Origin: a bacterium
GTDB taxonomy: Bacteria > Acidobacteriota > Thermoanaerobaculia > Multivoradales > JAHEKO01
Reading direction: 5' to 3'
NCBI GenBank assembly: GCA_024224155.1
Contig: JAAENP010000127.1
Span: 1-51,950, forward strand
DNA length: 51,950 nt
The position numbers and the translations under genes are program-made. Positions 23,920 to 32,482 of this stretch are shown in pieces. Each line of letters starts with the position of its first letter. The first letter of the stretch is position 1. Below the pieces are notes generated by a model that searched no databases, was not told the origin of the DNA, and worked only from the letters and a program-made list of their open reading frames with translations.

Positions 23920-24882
23920 ATGAGCGAACAGATTGCCGGAATTCATCACGTCACGGCGATAGCTACCGATCCCCAGCAGAACGTCGATTTCTATGCCGGC
24001 GTTCTGGGGCTGCGCCTGGTCAAGAAGACCGTCAACTTCGATGATCCGGGGACCTACCATTTCTACTACGGCGACGAACTTGGTCGTCCCGGGACCATTC
24101 TGACGTTCTTCCCCTGGCCGATGGCACGGCGCGGGAGCCGCGGCTCCGGCCAGGCGACCGTGACCTCGTTCGAAATTCCCGGGGCGTCGCTCGGTTTCTG
24201 GAGAGAGCGACTGGCGCAGCTCGGAGCGGTCGCCGAGGAGCCGAAGGCCCGTTTCGACGAAGAGGTGCTGGCCTTCTACGATCCCGACGGACTGAAGCTG
24301 GAGCTGGTTGCCAACTCCGGAAGCGGCCGTGGTGAGCCATGGAGCGGAGGCCCGGTTCCACCGGAGCACGCCATTCGCGGTCTTCACAGTGTCGCGCTCT
24401 CCGTGCGGGATCTGGACGCGACCGCCGGGCTGCTGACCGAGACGATGGGACTCCGGCCCGGGAGTGAAAGCGGCAACCGGTTCCGGTTCGAAACCGGGGA
24501 CGATATCGGTGACCGAGTCGATGTAGTTCACACGCCGGAAACCGGCTTCGGGACGATCGCCGCCGGCACCGTGCACCACGTCGCCTGGCGAGTGCCCGAC
24601 GAGAGGTCTCAAGAAGCCTGGCGCGAGGTACTTGCGGGTGCGGGCCTTCATCCCACGGCGGTGCTGGACCGGCAGTACTTCAAGTCGATCTACTTCCGGG
24701 AGCCGGGAGGCGTTCTGTTCGAGTTCGCTACCGATCCACCGGGCTTCACTCGCGATGAGGATCCGGCTGAGCTCGGCACCGGGCTCAAGCTGCCGCCGTG
24801 GCTCGAGCCGGAGCGCGAGAGGCTCGAGCCGGCTCTGCCGGCCATTGCGCGGCCCCGACCGACGGCGCGGACAATAGCGTGA
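23920..24882 (+). CDS. Ring-cleaving dioxygenase, VOC superfamily (MhqA/MhqO-like)
   Basis: 320 residues made of two vicinal-oxygen-chelate halves: 5-130 starting GIHHVTAIATDPQQNVDFYA and 150-285 starting GLHSVALSVRDLDATAGLL. Candidate metal ligands are the first-half His (HHVT), the later His in TVHHVAWRVP and the Glu in GVLFEFATDPPGF. The length and order match the hydroquinone ring-cleavage dioxygenases of the Bacillus mhq regulon, which open 1,4-hydroquinones formed during quinone stress. A TetR regulator and an oxidoreductase upstream fit a quinone or phenol detoxification cassette. Confidence 0.88.
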   Translation: MSEQIAGIHHVTAIATDPQQNVDFYAGVLGLRLVKKTVNFDDPGTYHFYYGDELGRPGTILTFFPWPMARRGSRGSGQATVTSFEIPGASLGFWRERLAQLGAVAEEPKARFDEEVLAFYDPDGLKLELVANSGSGRGEPWSGGPVPPEHAIRGLHSVALSVRDLDATAGLLTETMGLRPGSESGNRFRFETGDDIGDRVDVVHTPETGFGTIAAGTVHHVAWRVPDERSQEAWREVLAGAGLHPTAVLDRQYFKSIYFREPGGVLFEFATDPPGFTRDEDPAELGTGLKLPPWLEPERERLEPALPAIARPRPTARTIA

Positions 24883-24913
24883 AGGCCCGAGCCATCGGGT
24901 AGTCTCCGGGACG

Positions 24914-25975
24914 ATGGCTGGGGCTGGGGCGAATCACCACCGCCGGCTCGTTGTGGTCGGGCTTTGTGCCGCGCTTTTGGCCGTCGCGTGGTGGGCTACG
25001 CAACGAGTCGAAGAGCGGCAGATTGTCGTCGAGAGCCACCCGGTAGGCATCATGGGCACGAGTTGCTCGATCATCGCGGTGCTCCCGGGCGACGAGGGCC
25101 ATCGGGGAGCCGAGGCTCTGCAGAGCGCAGAGGACGAGTTGAGGCGACTCGAGGGGCTCTTCAGCACCTGGATGGAAGCCTCGGAGATCTCCGGACTCAA
25201 TCGAGCTTCGGCGAGTCGAGCAGTGCCGCTGTCCCGAGAGGCTCTGGAAGTGCTGCAGCGCGCCAGGGAACTTCATCGCGCGACCTTCGGCGCGTTCGAC
25301 ATCACCGCCGGGCCGCTGATCGATGGCTGGCGTCGCGCCGCGGAGCAGGGGCGACTGCCGGATCGAGCCGAGCTCGAGGCTCTCCGAGATTCTTCGAGCT
25401 GGGAGGATCTCGAGCTCACCCCGAGCGGAGCTATCAAGTCGCGTCCGACGCTGCGACTGGACGTCGATGGCATCGCCAAGGGATACGCGATCGATCGGGC
25501 GGTGTCGGCTCTGCGCCGGGCGGGCGCGGCCGGCGGCATGGTGGAGGTGGGGGGCGATCTTCGCGTTTTCGGCAGGTCCCCGGCCGGCGCCGGCTGGCCG
25601 GTCGGCATTCGCGACCCGTCCTCGGACCAACTTGCGGGCACGATCAATATCGTCGACCGCGCGGTCTGTACCAGCGGCGGCTACGCCCGCTTCGTCGAGA
25701 TCGAGGGCGAGCGCTACAGTCACATCCTCGATCCCAGAACCGGTGTGCCGGTGGACGACGTCGTGTCGACCACCGTGATCGCGAGCGACGCGGCGACTGC
25801 CGACGCCTGGGCGACGGCGCTCTCGGTTCTGGGATCCGAGGGCCTCGAGAGTCTCGAAGAAGATGTCGAGGCTCTGCTGCTCTTCGGGAAGCGCGACGCT
25901 CCTCGAGCCGTGGCCTCGTCGGGCTTTCCCGCTCTCGGGGATCGGTCCGGCGTTCCGGTCTCGCGGATCGACTGA
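24914..25975 (+). CDS. apbE: FAD:protein FMN transferase (ApbE)
   Basis: 353 residues with one N-terminal hydrophobic segment (RLVVVGLCAALLAVAWW) as signal or anchor, placing the enzyme at the periplasmic face. ApbE motifs are clear: FGAFDITAGPLIDGWR, LRLDVDGIAKGYAIDR, GGMVEVGGDLRVFG, VCTSGGYARF, YSHILDPRTGVPVDD and the Mg-binding block ASDAATADAWATAL. The enzyme splits FAD and attaches FMN by a phosphoester bond to Thr or Ser of target proteins, notably RnfG/RnfD and NqrB/NqrC. Its stop abuts the rnfB stop from the opposite strand, so the substrate operon lies immediately beside it. Confidence 0.95.
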   Translation: MAGAGANHHRRLVVVGLCAALLAVAWWATQRVEERQIVVESHPVGIMGTSCSIIAVLPGDEGHRGAEALQSAEDELRRLEGLFSTWMEASEISGLNRASASRAVPLSREALEVLQRARELHRATFGAFDITAGPLIDGWRRAAEQGRLPDRAELEALRDSSSWEDLELTPSGAIKSRPTLRLDVDGIAKGYAIDRAVSALRRAGAAGGMVEVGGDLRVFGRSPAGAGWPVGIRDPSSDQLAGTINIVDRAVCTSGGYARFVEIEGERYSHILDPRTGVPVDDVVSTTVIASDAATADAWATALSVLGSEGLESLEEDVEALLLFGKRDAPRAVASSGFPALGDRSGVPVSRID

Positions 25976-26899
25976 TCAGCCCCGCCACTCGGCCTGGTCG
26001 ACGGTCGTCTTGAAGTCCGCCACGGCGCGCAACGGCAGCTCTTCGTCGGCGGTAGCCAAGATGTCTTCCGGAGCCGGTTCTCCCACCCAAAGCAGCGATT
26101 CCATCGGGCACTTCTCGATGCTCTTGTCGAGTTCCTCGGCTTGGGGAGCGCTGTCGGGCTCGTAGGAGTCGTAGTCGAGGACCGGCAGGTTGTCCTGCAT
26201 GGCAAACAAGCTGCTCACGCGCTCGCAGGCTTTGCAGCCGATACAGCCGAACGTACAGACGGCGCGGACGTCGTTGCCGAAGTCCTGATTGGAGCAGGCC
26301 ACGGCCAGGATTCGGCTCGCCTTGAACGGCACGCGGCTTATGATGTGGCGAGGGCAGGCATCGACGCAGGCGCCGCAGCCAGTGCACTTGCGGTAGTCGA
26401 TGACCGCCAGACCCTCGATCACGTGGATAGCGTCGAACTCGCAGGATCGCACGCAGTCCTCCAGGCCGAGGCAACCGTAGGTGCAACCCTGATAGCCGGC
26501 CACGAGATTGGCTGCCGAGCAGCTCAGCTCGCCGCGATACTCGCTACGTCCCAGGCGCTGATCGAAGCGCGCCGCGCAGTGGACGATGGCGCGGTAGGGC
26601 CAGCTCGGTTCCACATCGACCCCCATGATGCCGGCCACCGCCTGGGCACAGCTGGCGCCGCCCGGGGCGCACAGGTTGACTGCGGCGTCGCCGGCCGCAA
26701 CCGCTTCGGCGTACTCTCCGCATCCAACATATCCGCATCCGCTGCAGTTGACGCCGGGCAGCACGCTTTGGATCCGGGTCACCCGGGCGTCGACCGCGAC
26801 ATAGAAAGCTCGGTTCGCCCAGCCGAGGATCGATCCGGCCGCCACGGCGAGCGCCAGCATGGTGGCGGCGGCAAGCGTTATCAGAGTGACCGTCAGCAT
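25976..26899 (-). CDS. rnfB: Rnf complex subunit RnfB (multi-cluster ferredoxin) with a degenerate C-terminus
   Basis: 307 residues. An N-terminal helix (about 5-30) anchors it. The first Fe-S site is CSGCGYVGCGEYAEAVAAGD with Cys about 16 residues later. Then come CTYGCLGLEDCVRSCEFDAI and CTGCGACVDACPRHII, two full cluster motifs. The third site reads CTFGCIGCKACERVSS: Ser replaces the last Cys expected in CxxCxxCxxxC, though four cysteines remain. The usual terminal cluster after LDYD has lost all but one Cys. The subunit receives electrons from ferredoxin. It is the last gene of rnfCDGEAB, 11 bp after rnfA. Confidence 0.93.
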   Translation of the reverse strand: MLTVTLITLAAATMLALAVAAGSILGWANRAFYVAVDARVTRIQSVLPGVNCSGCGYVGCGEYAEAVAAGDAAVNLCAPGGASCAQAVAGIMGVDVEPSWPYRAIVHCAARFDQRLGRSEYRGELSCSAANLVAGYQGCTYGCLGLEDCVRSCEFDAIHVIEGLAVIDYRKCTGCGACVDACPRHIISRVPFKASRILAVACSNQDFGNDVRAVCTFGCIGCKACERVSSLFAMQDNLPVLDYDSYEPDSAPQAEELDKSIEKCPMESLLWVGEPAPEDILATADEELPLRAVADFKTTVDQAEWRG

Positions 26900-26910
26900 G
26901 GCTTGCAGTC

Positions 26911-27681
26911 TCAGTCGCGCGGCCGGGGCTCGGTAGTGCCGAGACTCTTGGCGGTGTCCCCCGGACCGGCGTCCTCAATGACGGCCTCGACGGCCTCTGC
27001 ACCGAGCAGGGCATCGCGCACGTTGGCTCCGACTCCGGTGAAGCCCATGAAAGCGAGCGCCAGGATGCAGGCCGTGACCATGGTGATGGCCGCTCCGCGA
27101 AAGGCCCGCGGGACGTCGGAGAGATCCAGTTCTTCGCGAATTCCGGCCATGAGCACGATCGCCAGGGTGAAGCCGAGGCCCCCGAAGATGGCCATGGTCA
27201 TTGACTCCGCGAGGCCCCACTCCCGGCTGTGAACGTGCTTCATGACTTCGAGGCAGCCGAACAGGATGGCGCAGTTGGTCGTGATCAACGGTAGGAAGAC
27301 TCCGAACGACTTGTACAGCGCTGGAAAGAACTTGCGTACGTAGAGCTCGACGAATTGGACGCTCGAGGCGATGACGAAAATGTAGACGATGTAGGAGAGG
27401 ATGCTGAGGTCCATCGCTCCGTCCGCCGATTCCCCGGCGACGGCGCGCCAGACCATGCTCGGTAGTGGCGCTCCCGGGCGCAGCACGAACTCGGTCAGCG
27501 TCCACGACAGGAGGGCGGCGACCGAGATCACGAAGGTCACGGCGAAGCCCATGCCCAGGGCCATGTCCAGCCGTCGCGAGACCCCGAGGAACGGGCAGAT
27601 GCCGACGAAGTAGGTCAGCACGAAGTTGTTGATCAGGGCCGCGCCCACCGCGATCAACAGCAGATCGGCGAAGAGCTCCAT
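26911..27681 (-). CDS. rnfA: Rnf complex membrane subunit RnfA
   Basis: 256 residues from ATG 27681, one base after the rnfE stop. Six membrane helices are visible, beginning [20 protein letters not shown] and [20 protein letters not shown]. The half-helix Cys motifs, GICPFLG (Cys near 30) and [13 protein letters not shown] (Cys near 135), match the residues that hold the intramembrane Fe-S cluster shared between RnfA and RnfE. The protein is longer than most RnfA (about 190-195) because of an insert near residues 75-90 and a hydrophilic tail after residue 215 ([20 protein letters not shown]). It forms the ion-translocating core with RnfE and RnfD. Confidence 0.93.
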   Translation of the reverse strand: MELFADLLLIAVGAALINNFVLTYFVGICPFLGVSRRLDMALGMGFAVTFVISVAALLSWTLTEFVLRPGAPLPSMVWRAVAGESADGAMDLSILSYIVYIFVIASSVQFVELYVRKFFPALYKSFGVFLPLITTNCAILFGCLEVMKHVHSREWGLAESMTMAIFGGLGFTLAIVLMAGIREELDLSDVPRAFRGAAITMVTACILALAFMGFTGVGANVRDALLGAEAVEAVIEDAGPGDTAKSLGTTEPRPRD

Positions 27682-27682
27682 C

Positions 27683-28354
27683 TCAGCTGGCCCTCTCGAG
27701 CTCGGGGCTCGCGCTGTCTGCCCCGGCTTCCTCGGCCGGAGTCCGGCGACGGTCACGAAGCTGTTGAAACGCCGTGGTCGCAGCCAACAGCACCCCGAGG
27801 GTGAGGAACGCTCCCGGGGGCATCACCATCAAGACGAAGCGCGGGAAGGCCTCGGGCAGCACCGGCAGTCCGAACCAGCTGCCCATGCCCAGGATCTCGC
27901 GCACCGTGGCGACGCTGCCCAGCGCGAGCAGGAAGCCGAGCGAGTTGCCGGCCGCATCGGCGAGGGCGGTGAGCGGCCCCTGCTTCGAGGCGCAGACTTC
28001 ACAGCGGCAAATGATCATGCAGTTGACGATGATCAACGGCACGTAGGGGCCGAGCTGCTGGCTCATCGGGTAGGCGAAGGCCGCCAGCAGGCGATCGGCG
28101 ATGGTCACGAAAGTCGCGATGGTGAGGGTGAAGACCAGGATCCGCAGATGCGGCTTGAGGAAGCTTCGAATGACGCTGGTCACGAGATTGGCGCAGATGA
28201 GAACGAAGGCGGTGGCCGCGACCATGGTGAGTGCCGGTTTCATCGCCGCGGTCACCGCCAGGGTCGGGCACATGCCGAGCAGCTGCCGGTAAACCGGGTT
28301 CTCCGGCAAAATGCCGTTGAGGAAGCGCTCGAGAGCGGTGGGGCTGGTTGTCAT
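27683..28354 (-). CDS. rnfE: Rnf complex membrane subunit RnfE
   Basis: 223 residues with six membrane helices, the pseudo-twofold partner of Rnf[20 protein letters not shown] near residue 26 carries the first Cys motif and [17 protein letters not shown] near 115 the second; these hold the membrane-embedded Fe-S cluster. LILPGAF-type sequence near 170 ([18 protein letters not shown]) is also typical. ATG 28354 overlaps the rnfG stop by four bases (ATGA), and the stop is one base from the rnfA start, so the membrane core is translated as a coupled unit. Confidence 0.93.
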   Translation of the reverse strand: MTTSPTALERFLNGILPENPVYRQLLGMCPTLAVTAAMKPALTMVAATAFVLICANLVTSVIRSFLKPHLRILVFTLTIATFVTIADRLLAAFAYPMSQQLGPYVPLIIVNCMIICRCEVCASKQGPLTALADAAGNSLGFLLALGSVATVREILGMGSWFGLPVLPEAFPRFVLMVMPPGAFLTLGVLLAATTAFQQLRDRRRTPAEEAGADSASPELERAS

Positions 28355-29022
28355 CGTGATCTCGAGTCCTCTTCGATCGGCAGCCGAGGCTTCACCTCGG
28401 CGACCGTCCGGTTGACGATGTCGCAGACGCTCCTGGAGCTGATCGTGGCCGCGGTGAGAGCCAGGATGCCGCCATCGGTCGCGCTTGCCTCCTCGGCGAC
28501 CCGTGTAACCTGCAGTCGCCGGTCGGTACGACGGCCGACGAACCGTTGTCGGAACTCCTCGCGGGTAATGCCATCACCCAGCGCCGGGGTCTCCTTCTGG
28601 CTCAAGACGTAGAGTCCGCGGATCACCGCGCCATCGGGACTCAGTCCGACCAGCAGCTCGATCTGGTCCGCATACCCCTGGTCGGCGCCCCAGAGGACCC
28701 AGCCGGCGAGCTCATCCGTGGAACGCCGCACTTCGAGAACCAGATGACCGGCGATCTGCCGCTCAACGACCTCGAGAATCTGCGCTTCGCCGCCGGCGCG
28801 GCGCACCTCGATCCGGCCGTCACGGATAGCGATCGTGGCGTCCCGGGTCAGCTCCGAGCCGAGGACCAGGGCCGGCACCTGGCTCAGGGTCTGGGCTCGC
28901 TTGTTGGCTTCGATCCGTTCCCCGAGGCCCGTCTGCACGGCAGCCAGGGCGGCCCCGAAGCCGGCGGCGAGCACCAGAATCAGCCACGCTTCCCGCAGCA
29001 CGCTCAGCCTCTCGGTACTCAT
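28351..29022 (-). CDS. rnfG: Rnf complex FMN-bearing subunit RnfG
   Basis: 223 residues from ATG 29022. One N-terminal helix (LREAWLILVLAAGFGAALAA) anchors a periplasmic FMN-binding domain: GWVLWGADQGYADQIELLVG, VLSQKETPALGD, and near residue 190 LTAATISSRSVCDIVNRTV. The AAT[I]S element corresponds to the (S/T)GAT(T/S) motif whose Thr receives FMN from ApbE; the first Gly is Ala here. The K/QETPALGD block is conserved throughout RnfG/NqrC. Electrons pass from RnfD to this flavin. Start and stop overlap neighbouring genes by four bases each. Confidence 0.93.
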   Translation of the reverse strand: MSTERLSVLREAWLILVLAAGFGAALAAVQTGLGERIEANKRAQTLSQVPALVLGSELTRDATIAIRDGRIEVRRAGGEAQILEVVERQIAGHLVLEVRRSTDELAGWVLWGADQGYADQIELLVGLSPDGAVIRGLYVLSQKETPALGDGITREEFRQRFVGRRTDRRLQVTRVAEEASATDGGILALTAATISSRSVCDIVNRTVAEVKPRLPIEEDSRSR

Positions 29023-30050
29023 GCTCGAGCTCCGTCCGAAACCGTCGCCTTTTTGGGGGCGCCGAACGGCCGCGGTATCGTCCAGCGGTTGATGAGCGGC
29101 ACTGTGGCGTTCATTAGCAGCACCGCGAAGACCACGCCTTCCGGGTAGTTCGAGAACAGCCGGATGAAGATCACCAGAGCCCCGACGCCGGCGCCGAAAA
29201 CGGCGCGTCCCTTGGGGGCCAGCGGACTGGTCACCGGATCGGTGGCGATGAAGACCGCTCCAAAGAGCAGAGAGCCACCCGCCAGGTGATGAAGGACGGT
29301 CAAGGGTGTTTCGGGATTGACCAGATTCGCTAACCCGGCGACCGCCGCGGCGGAGACGATCATGCTCGCCGGAATCTGCCAGGCAGCGGCCCGCCGCAGA
29401 CACAGAAAGAGCCCGCCGATCAGGCAAGCGAGGGCACTTGTCTCGCCAAGAGATCCGTTGACGCTACCGACGAACAGCGGCCACAGGCCCGGCATTTCGC
29501 CGGCCGCCTCTTTGGCGACGGTCAACGGGGTCGCTTGGGTGACGATGTCGAGTGGGCCCTCGGGGCTGACGTAGGCGGTGGCGCCAAGAACCGAGGCGAA
29601 GCTGATCATCACGAAGGCTCGCCCGACCATCGCCGGGTTGAAGATGTTCTGTCCGAGACCGCCGAAGGCCGCCTTGCCGACGCCGATGGCCACGAACGAG
29701 CCCACAACACCGACGTAGACTGGGGCGCTCCAGGGCAGGGACAGTCCCAGGATCAAGCCGGTGACCAGCGCCGATCCGTCCGCGAGCGGTGCCCGCCGGC
29801 CGCGCAGGCGGGCGAACACCGCTTCGGCGGCCGTGCAGCCGAGTGCGCAAACCGCGACTTGAAGCACTGCATGCCAGCGAAAGAACCAGACCGCCGCGAG
29901 CAGCACCGGCAACAGGCCGAGCGCGACGTCGACCATCATCCGCCAGGTGGTCACCGGCGCCGAGATGTGCGGTCCGGGTGCCACATGGATGCGCGGCACC
30001 TCGGCCTCCGGCTCGGCGAGCGGGATCGGGAGCTTCTCCGGCTTGCTCAT
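29019..30050 (-). CDS. rnfD: Rnf complex FMN-bearing membrane subunit RnfD
   Basis: 343 residues from ATG 30050, overlapping rnfC by four bases. About eight to ten membrane helices start at WRMMVDVALGLLPVLLAAVW. Family landmarks are SALVTGLILGLSLPWSAPVY, GGLGQNIFNPAMVGRAFVMI (the conserved NxFNPA segment) and VTQATPLTVAKEA near residue 173, where the Thr of ATPL is the expected covalent FMN site used by ApbE. FIATDPVTSPLAPKGRAVFG and YPEGVVFAVLLMNATVPLI follow. Together with RnfA and RnfE it couples electron flow to Na+ or H+ translocation. Confidence 0.94.
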   Translation of the reverse strand: MSKPEKLPIPLAEPEAEVPRIHVAPGPHISAPVTTWRMMVDVALGLLPVLLAAVWFFRWHAVLQVAVCALGCTAAEAVFARLRGRRAPLADGSALVTGLILGLSLPWSAPVYVGVVGSFVAIGVGKAAFGGLGQNIFNPAMVGRAFVMISFASVLGATAYVSPEGPLDIVTQATPLTVAKEAAGEMPGLWPLFVGSVNGSLGETSALACLIGGLFLCLRRAAAWQIPASMIVSAAAVAGLANLVNPETPLTVLHHLAGGSLLFGAVFIATDPVTSPLAPKGRAVFGAGVGALVIFIRLFSNYPEGVVFAVLLMNATVPLINRWTIPRPFGAPKKATVSDGARA

Positions 30051-31402
30051 GCGGTTGCCATCTCGGCCTTGCCCATGCGGATCAGCTGAACGAGCGGAAT
30101 CTGCGCCGGGCACACCCAGGCGCAGCAGCCACACTCCATGCAGGTCTTGATGTGGTAGCGCCGGGCGAGATCCCAATCTTTGTGGCGAGCGGCGATTGCG
30201 ATGCGGGTCGGCACCAAGGACAGGGGGCACACGTCTACGCAGCGGCCGCAGCGAACGCAGGCCGTCTCTCTGGCGCGCTGCAGGTCCGCGTGGGTCAGCA
30301 CGGTCACGGCGCCGGTGCCCTTGGTTACGGGCGCACTTGTGGAGCCGACGCAGAAGCCCATCATCGGCCCCCCGGCGAGGATTCGCGCCGCCCCCGGCAG
30401 CACTCCGCCGGAGGCCGCCAGCAGCTCGCTGAATGAGATACCAATGGGCACGACGAGATTCCGCGGCCGCGCCACGCCGCGGCCGGAGACGGTCACGATT
30501 CTGTGGGTCAGCGGCTTGCCCCGCAGCACGGCGCGGGCGATCGAGGCCGCGGTCTCGACATTGACCACGAGCGCACCGACATCCAGGGGCAGGCCACCTT
30601 CGGGCACCGTGGCCGCGAGCACGGCCCGAACGAGTTGCTTCTCGGCACCCTGCGGGTACTTCGTTCGGACGCTCTTGACCTCGACCGCTGTGCCCGAGGC
30701 CGCGGTTTTCATGTGCTGGATCGCTTTAGGTTTGTTGTCCTCGATTCCCACCACGAGCCGGCGGGCACCGAGTGCGCGCTTCGCCAGCAGGGCCCCGGCG
30801 ACGATCGCCGCCGGGGCCTCGATCATCGTCCGGTAGTCGGCCGCCAGGTAGGGCTCGCACTCGCAGCCGTTCACCAGCACGGTATCGATCGGTTTGTCGT
30901 CTCGAGCGGTGAGCTTGACGTGAGTCGGAAAGGCGGCGCCGCCCATTCCAATCAGGCCGGCGCGCCTTACGGCTTCGACAATCTCGCGGGGTTCACACCG
31001 CTCGATCTCCTCCAGTGGCCACTCTCCGCCGAGAAGATCTTGGTACAGGTCCCGGCCCTCGATCTCCTGCTCTCCCGCCTTGATCGGGAGCACGCCGACG
31101 TGGCGCCCGTTGGGGAGTGTCGCAACCGTGGCCCGGCCGACCGTCCCCGCCACCGAAGCGTGGACCGGCGCCGACACCATCGCCTCGACGTTGCCGACTT
31201 CGTCGCCGAGTGCCACGGCCTGCTTGGGCTTGACGGTAGGCTCGCAGGGGCTGCCCAGGTGCTGCAGAAGCGGAACGCGGATCTCCTTCGGCGTCGGCAG
31301 GACCTCGATCGGGCTCTCGGCGGCGAGGGCCTTCTCGTCCGGTGGATGGATCCCGCGGCGAAAGGTCGAGCGAGTCGAGGCGACGGCGTCAGCGAGGCTC
31401 AA
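30047..31402 (-). CDS. rnfC: Rnf complex NADH-side subunit RnfC
   Basis: 451 residues. TTG 31402 is chosen because GGGAGG lies six bases upstream and because RnfC proteins begin shortly before STFRRGIHPPDEK; an ATG 66 bases upstream would add an unusual tail. AGLIGMGGAAFPTHVKL is the NADH/FMN-binding loop, ALVVNVETAASIARAV the next conserved block. Two [4Fe-4S] motifs, CVRCGRCVDVCPLSLVP and CMECGCCAWVCPAQIPL, end the protein. It is shorter than gammaproteobacterial RnfC, lacking the long C-terminal repeats. It exchanges electrons with NAD(H). It is the second gene of the operon, overlapping the rseC-like gene by 14 bp. Confidence 0.94.
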   Translation of the reverse strand: MSLADAVASTRSTFRRGIHPPDEKALAAESPIEVLPTPKEIRVPLLQHLGSPCEPTVKPKQAVALGDEVGNVEAMVSAPVHASVAGTVGRATVATLPNGRHVGVLPIKAGEQEIEGRDLYQDLLGGEWPLEEIERCEPREIVEAVRRAGLIGMGGAAFPTHVKLTARDDKPIDTVLVNGCECEPYLAADYRTMIEAPAAIVAGALLAKRALGARRLVVGIEDNKPKAIQHMKTAASGTAVEVKSVRTKYPQGAEKQLVRAVLAATVPEGGLPLDVGALVVNVETAASIARAVLRGKPLTHRIVTVSGRGVARPRNLVVPIGISFSELLAASGGVLPGAARILAGGPMMGFCVGSTSAPVTKGTGAVTVLTHADLQRARETACVRCGRCVDVCPLSLVPTRIAIAARHKDWDLARRYHIKTCMECGCCAWVCPAQIPLVQLIRMGKAEMATA

Positions 31403-31730
31403 AGCAGGCCTCCCGCTCGAGCGCAGTGCGGTACCGTCTGGCCGCGGTGATGGCCACCAGCATTCCAAGCAGCAGTCCTATCGCGCCCCCGATCAGCTGT
31501 TCAAGCGGGTCGCTGCCCGCGGCGGCCCCCACGAGGGCCGTGACCGCTGGCACGAGGAAGTAGAGAAAGGAAGCGGCGACGAGCCGGGGGCCTTGCAACG
31601 GGCCTCGAGTCTGAGGCGCGCCGGCGCAGCTGTCGGCGAGACGGCATCCGCCGCATGCGCTCGTCCCCGAGGTCGATCCGATGCTGCTTTCAGAAGACGT
31701 GTTCATCTCGCTGCCCCGCGCTTCTGCCAT
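31389..31730 (-). CDS. RseC/MucC-family protein at the head of the rnf operon
   Basis: 113 residues from ATG 31730 (ATG 31706 is an alternative; neither has a strong ribosome site). SACGGCRLADSCAG gives a CxxCxxxxxC motif, followed by two membrane helices (about 58-76 and 82-103) and a basic end, the layout of the C-terminal part of RseC/SoxR-reducing-system proteins. The usual N-terminal domain is shorter here. In E. coli, RseC works with the Rsx (Rnf homologue) system to keep SoxR reduced; its position directly before rnfC supports a role in assembly or electron exchange with Rnf. Confidence 0.75.
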   Translation of the reverse strand: MAEARGSEMNTSSESSIGSTSGTSACGGCRLADSCAGAPQTRGPLQGPRLVAASFLYFLVPAVTALVGAAAGSDPLEQLIGGAIGLLLGMLVAITAARRYRTALEREACFEPR

Positions 31731-31908
31731 TGGCACTCTAGGCCGATCAGGGGATCGCGAAACCAGTTCAAGAGACAGTCTTTCGACCCACCCGTTGGGG
31801 GTAGGTCCGGCCGCGGGCCGAGCCACCTTCAATGGGTGGTGAGCCCGTGTCGAAGACGGCGGGATGACCGAGAGTTAGAATCAAGACCGGCTTCGAGGGG
31901 CCGAGCGC

Positions 31909-32406
31909 ATGAGCGAAGAGTTCCGAAAGAAAGGGACGCCTGAAGACGCCGAGCTGGAGCGCGAGGTCCGCTCGAAGCGCAAGTTCTCGCTAGCGGAGGC
32001 CATCGGCCGGGAAGGAGCCGACCTGATGAAAGGGGCGTCGCCGGTAACCCTCAAGCGCCAGGCCGAGCTCGAGATCGAGCAGTACCTGGAGAGTCATCTC
32101 GAGGATGCCGAGGGCGCCCTCCGAGTCGTTCTCGTACGTCGCGTTACGGAGAGCGAGATCCTCCTGGCGGCCAACTACGAGAACTCTCTACCTGCCATGG
32201 CTCGCGTAGCGCAAGGGATTCTGAGCTCCGGGACCGGGCTGCGCCGCTTCGTCCGGGCGATCGACGCGGAGTGGGGCCGCATCTATTCGGAACGGCCCTA
32301 CTTCGAGCGGGATGGCGTCCCTCCCCACCGGAAGGACCCCTATACGGTCTCGTCGGTACGAGCTGCGCTCCTGCAGTTGCTCGAGGCGTTGGGGCGGGGA
32401 GGGTAG
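31909..32406 (+). CDS. Hypothetical soluble protein, divergent from the rnf operon
   Basis: 165 residues, highly charged, no membrane segment, signal or cysteine. I do not recognise a family. The N-terminal about 45 residues are basic/acidic helix (SEEFRKKGTPEDAELEREVR, KFSLAEAIGREGADLMKGAS). A helix of ELEIEQYLESHLEDAEGAL and a short strand VVLVRRV follow, then NSLPAMARVAQGILSSGTGL and a C-terminal helix. A small alpha/beta fold is likely. It is monocistronic: the next gene is on the opposite strand. Codon use is like that of its neighbours. Confidence 0.65.
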   Translation: MSEEFRKKGTPEDAELEREVRSKRKFSLAEAIGREGADLMKGASPVTLKRQAELEIEQYLESHLEDAEGALRVVLVRRVTESEILLAANYENSLPAMARVAQGILSSGTGLRRFVRAIDAEWGRIYSERPYFERDGVPPHRKDPYTVSSVRAALLQLLEALGRGG

Positions 32407-32482
32407 CAGTAGGCCATGGTCAGGCCGAGGGCAAACGCGGCTCCGGCCAGGCCGAGGAGCGCGTTGTGGTAAGGCGGGGCGG

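Noticed and set aside
26141-27232. A 363-codon plus-strand frame across rnfB and rnfA.
   Set aside because: Antisense shadow; the minus strand carries unmistakable Fe-S and membrane motifs.
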